From assembly GCA_017557265.1 (NCBI GenBank), contig JAFZAM010000177.1, positions 1 through 5,454 of the forward strand: a stretch of 5,454 nucleotides of DNA, in the 5' to 3' direction. Of this stretch, positions 5,387 to 5,454 are shown piece by piece (the stretch's first letter is position 1; each line of letters begins with the position of its first letter). The stretch comes from Oscillospiraceae bacterium (lineage in GTDB: Bacteria > Bacillota > Clostridia > Oscillospirales > Oscillospiraceae). Below the pieces are notes generated by a model, which saw nothing but the letters and a program-made list of their open reading frames with translations, was not told the DNA's origin and did no database searches. The translations under genes were made by a program, and so were the position numbers.

Positions 5387-5454
5387 TCAGCCGAGGTTCC
5401 CCGTCAGCAGCATGACGGACGCGACGGCGACGGCTGGAGCCGTCTCACAGCGCA
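5387..5454 (-). CDS. rsmE: C-terminal end of probable 16S rRNA m3U1498 methyltransferase (RsmE)
   Basis: Partial gene: only the last 21 complete codons and a TGA stop (5387-5389) are in the window. The residues read RCETAPAVAVASVMLLTGNLG. RsmE proteins of the SPOUT class typically end with a Gly-x-x-Ile-Leu-Arg-x-Glu-Thr-Ala segment followed by a short hydrophobic helix, which contacts the cofactor site in the trefoil knot. The R-x-E-T-A-P motif and distance to the end fit well. The two bases before (TG) are compatible with the Leu expected there. The other two minus-strand frames are stopped at once or look unlike protein. The match is short, so identity is probable rather than certain. Confidence 0.65.
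   Translation of the reverse strand, partial: RCETAPAVAVASVMLLTGNLG

Noticed and set aside
1..5454. Search for a CRISPR array, insertion sequence, tRNA or att-like direct repeats
   Set aside because: I saw no regularly spaced repeats, transposase motifs, terminal inverted repeats or cloverleaf sequences.

Overview
The window looks like an ordinary chromosomal segment of a GC-rich member of the Clostridia; something near the Oscillospiraceae is my best guess. Three things point there. The rplJ upstream region matches the Firmicutes-type L10 leader. The histidine kinase has a C-terminal core typical of clostridial two-component kinases. All promoters I can read are plain sigma-A type. I see no mobile element, CRISPR array, tRNA or rRNA.

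Left block (minus strand, about 1-2503): a two-component operon driven by a consensus-like promoter at 2475-2503. The order is an OmpR/PhoB-type response regulator (1748-2440), a HAMP sensor histidine kinase (330-1748) whose start overlaps the regulator stop by one base, and the first 99 codons of a single-pass membrane protein (1-298, running off the window) that I do not recognise. The likely unit is an envelope-sensing pair followed by a membrane or exported effector, but the signal is unknown.

Middle block (plus strand, 2578-4200): a divergently transcribed glycerol kinase gene, glpK (2668-4158), with its own promoter, a GC-rich inverted repeat overlapping its -35 box and a hairpin just before its ribosome binding site. 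No glpF or glpD lies next to it here. It ends at a compact bidirectional terminator (4173-4200) shared with the converging ribosomal-protein operon.

Right block (minus strand, 4215-5454): rplJ (L10) and rplL (L7/L12) form a two-gene unit with a very strong promoter (5308-5336), an L10-binding leader and a hairpin plus U-rich run that looks like an attenuator. Upstream is the last 21 codons of a gene ending like rsmE (16S rRNA m3U1498 methyltransferase). So rplJL is separated from the usual rplKA on one side and from rpoBC on the other.

I found no clearly new biological system. The points most worth a second look are the rplJL leader, whose attenuator loop can also pair with the Shine-Dalgarno region; the glycerol kinase, which lacks both well-known regulatory sites and uses ATA for 23 of 33 isoleucines; and the uncharacterised third gene of the two-component operon.
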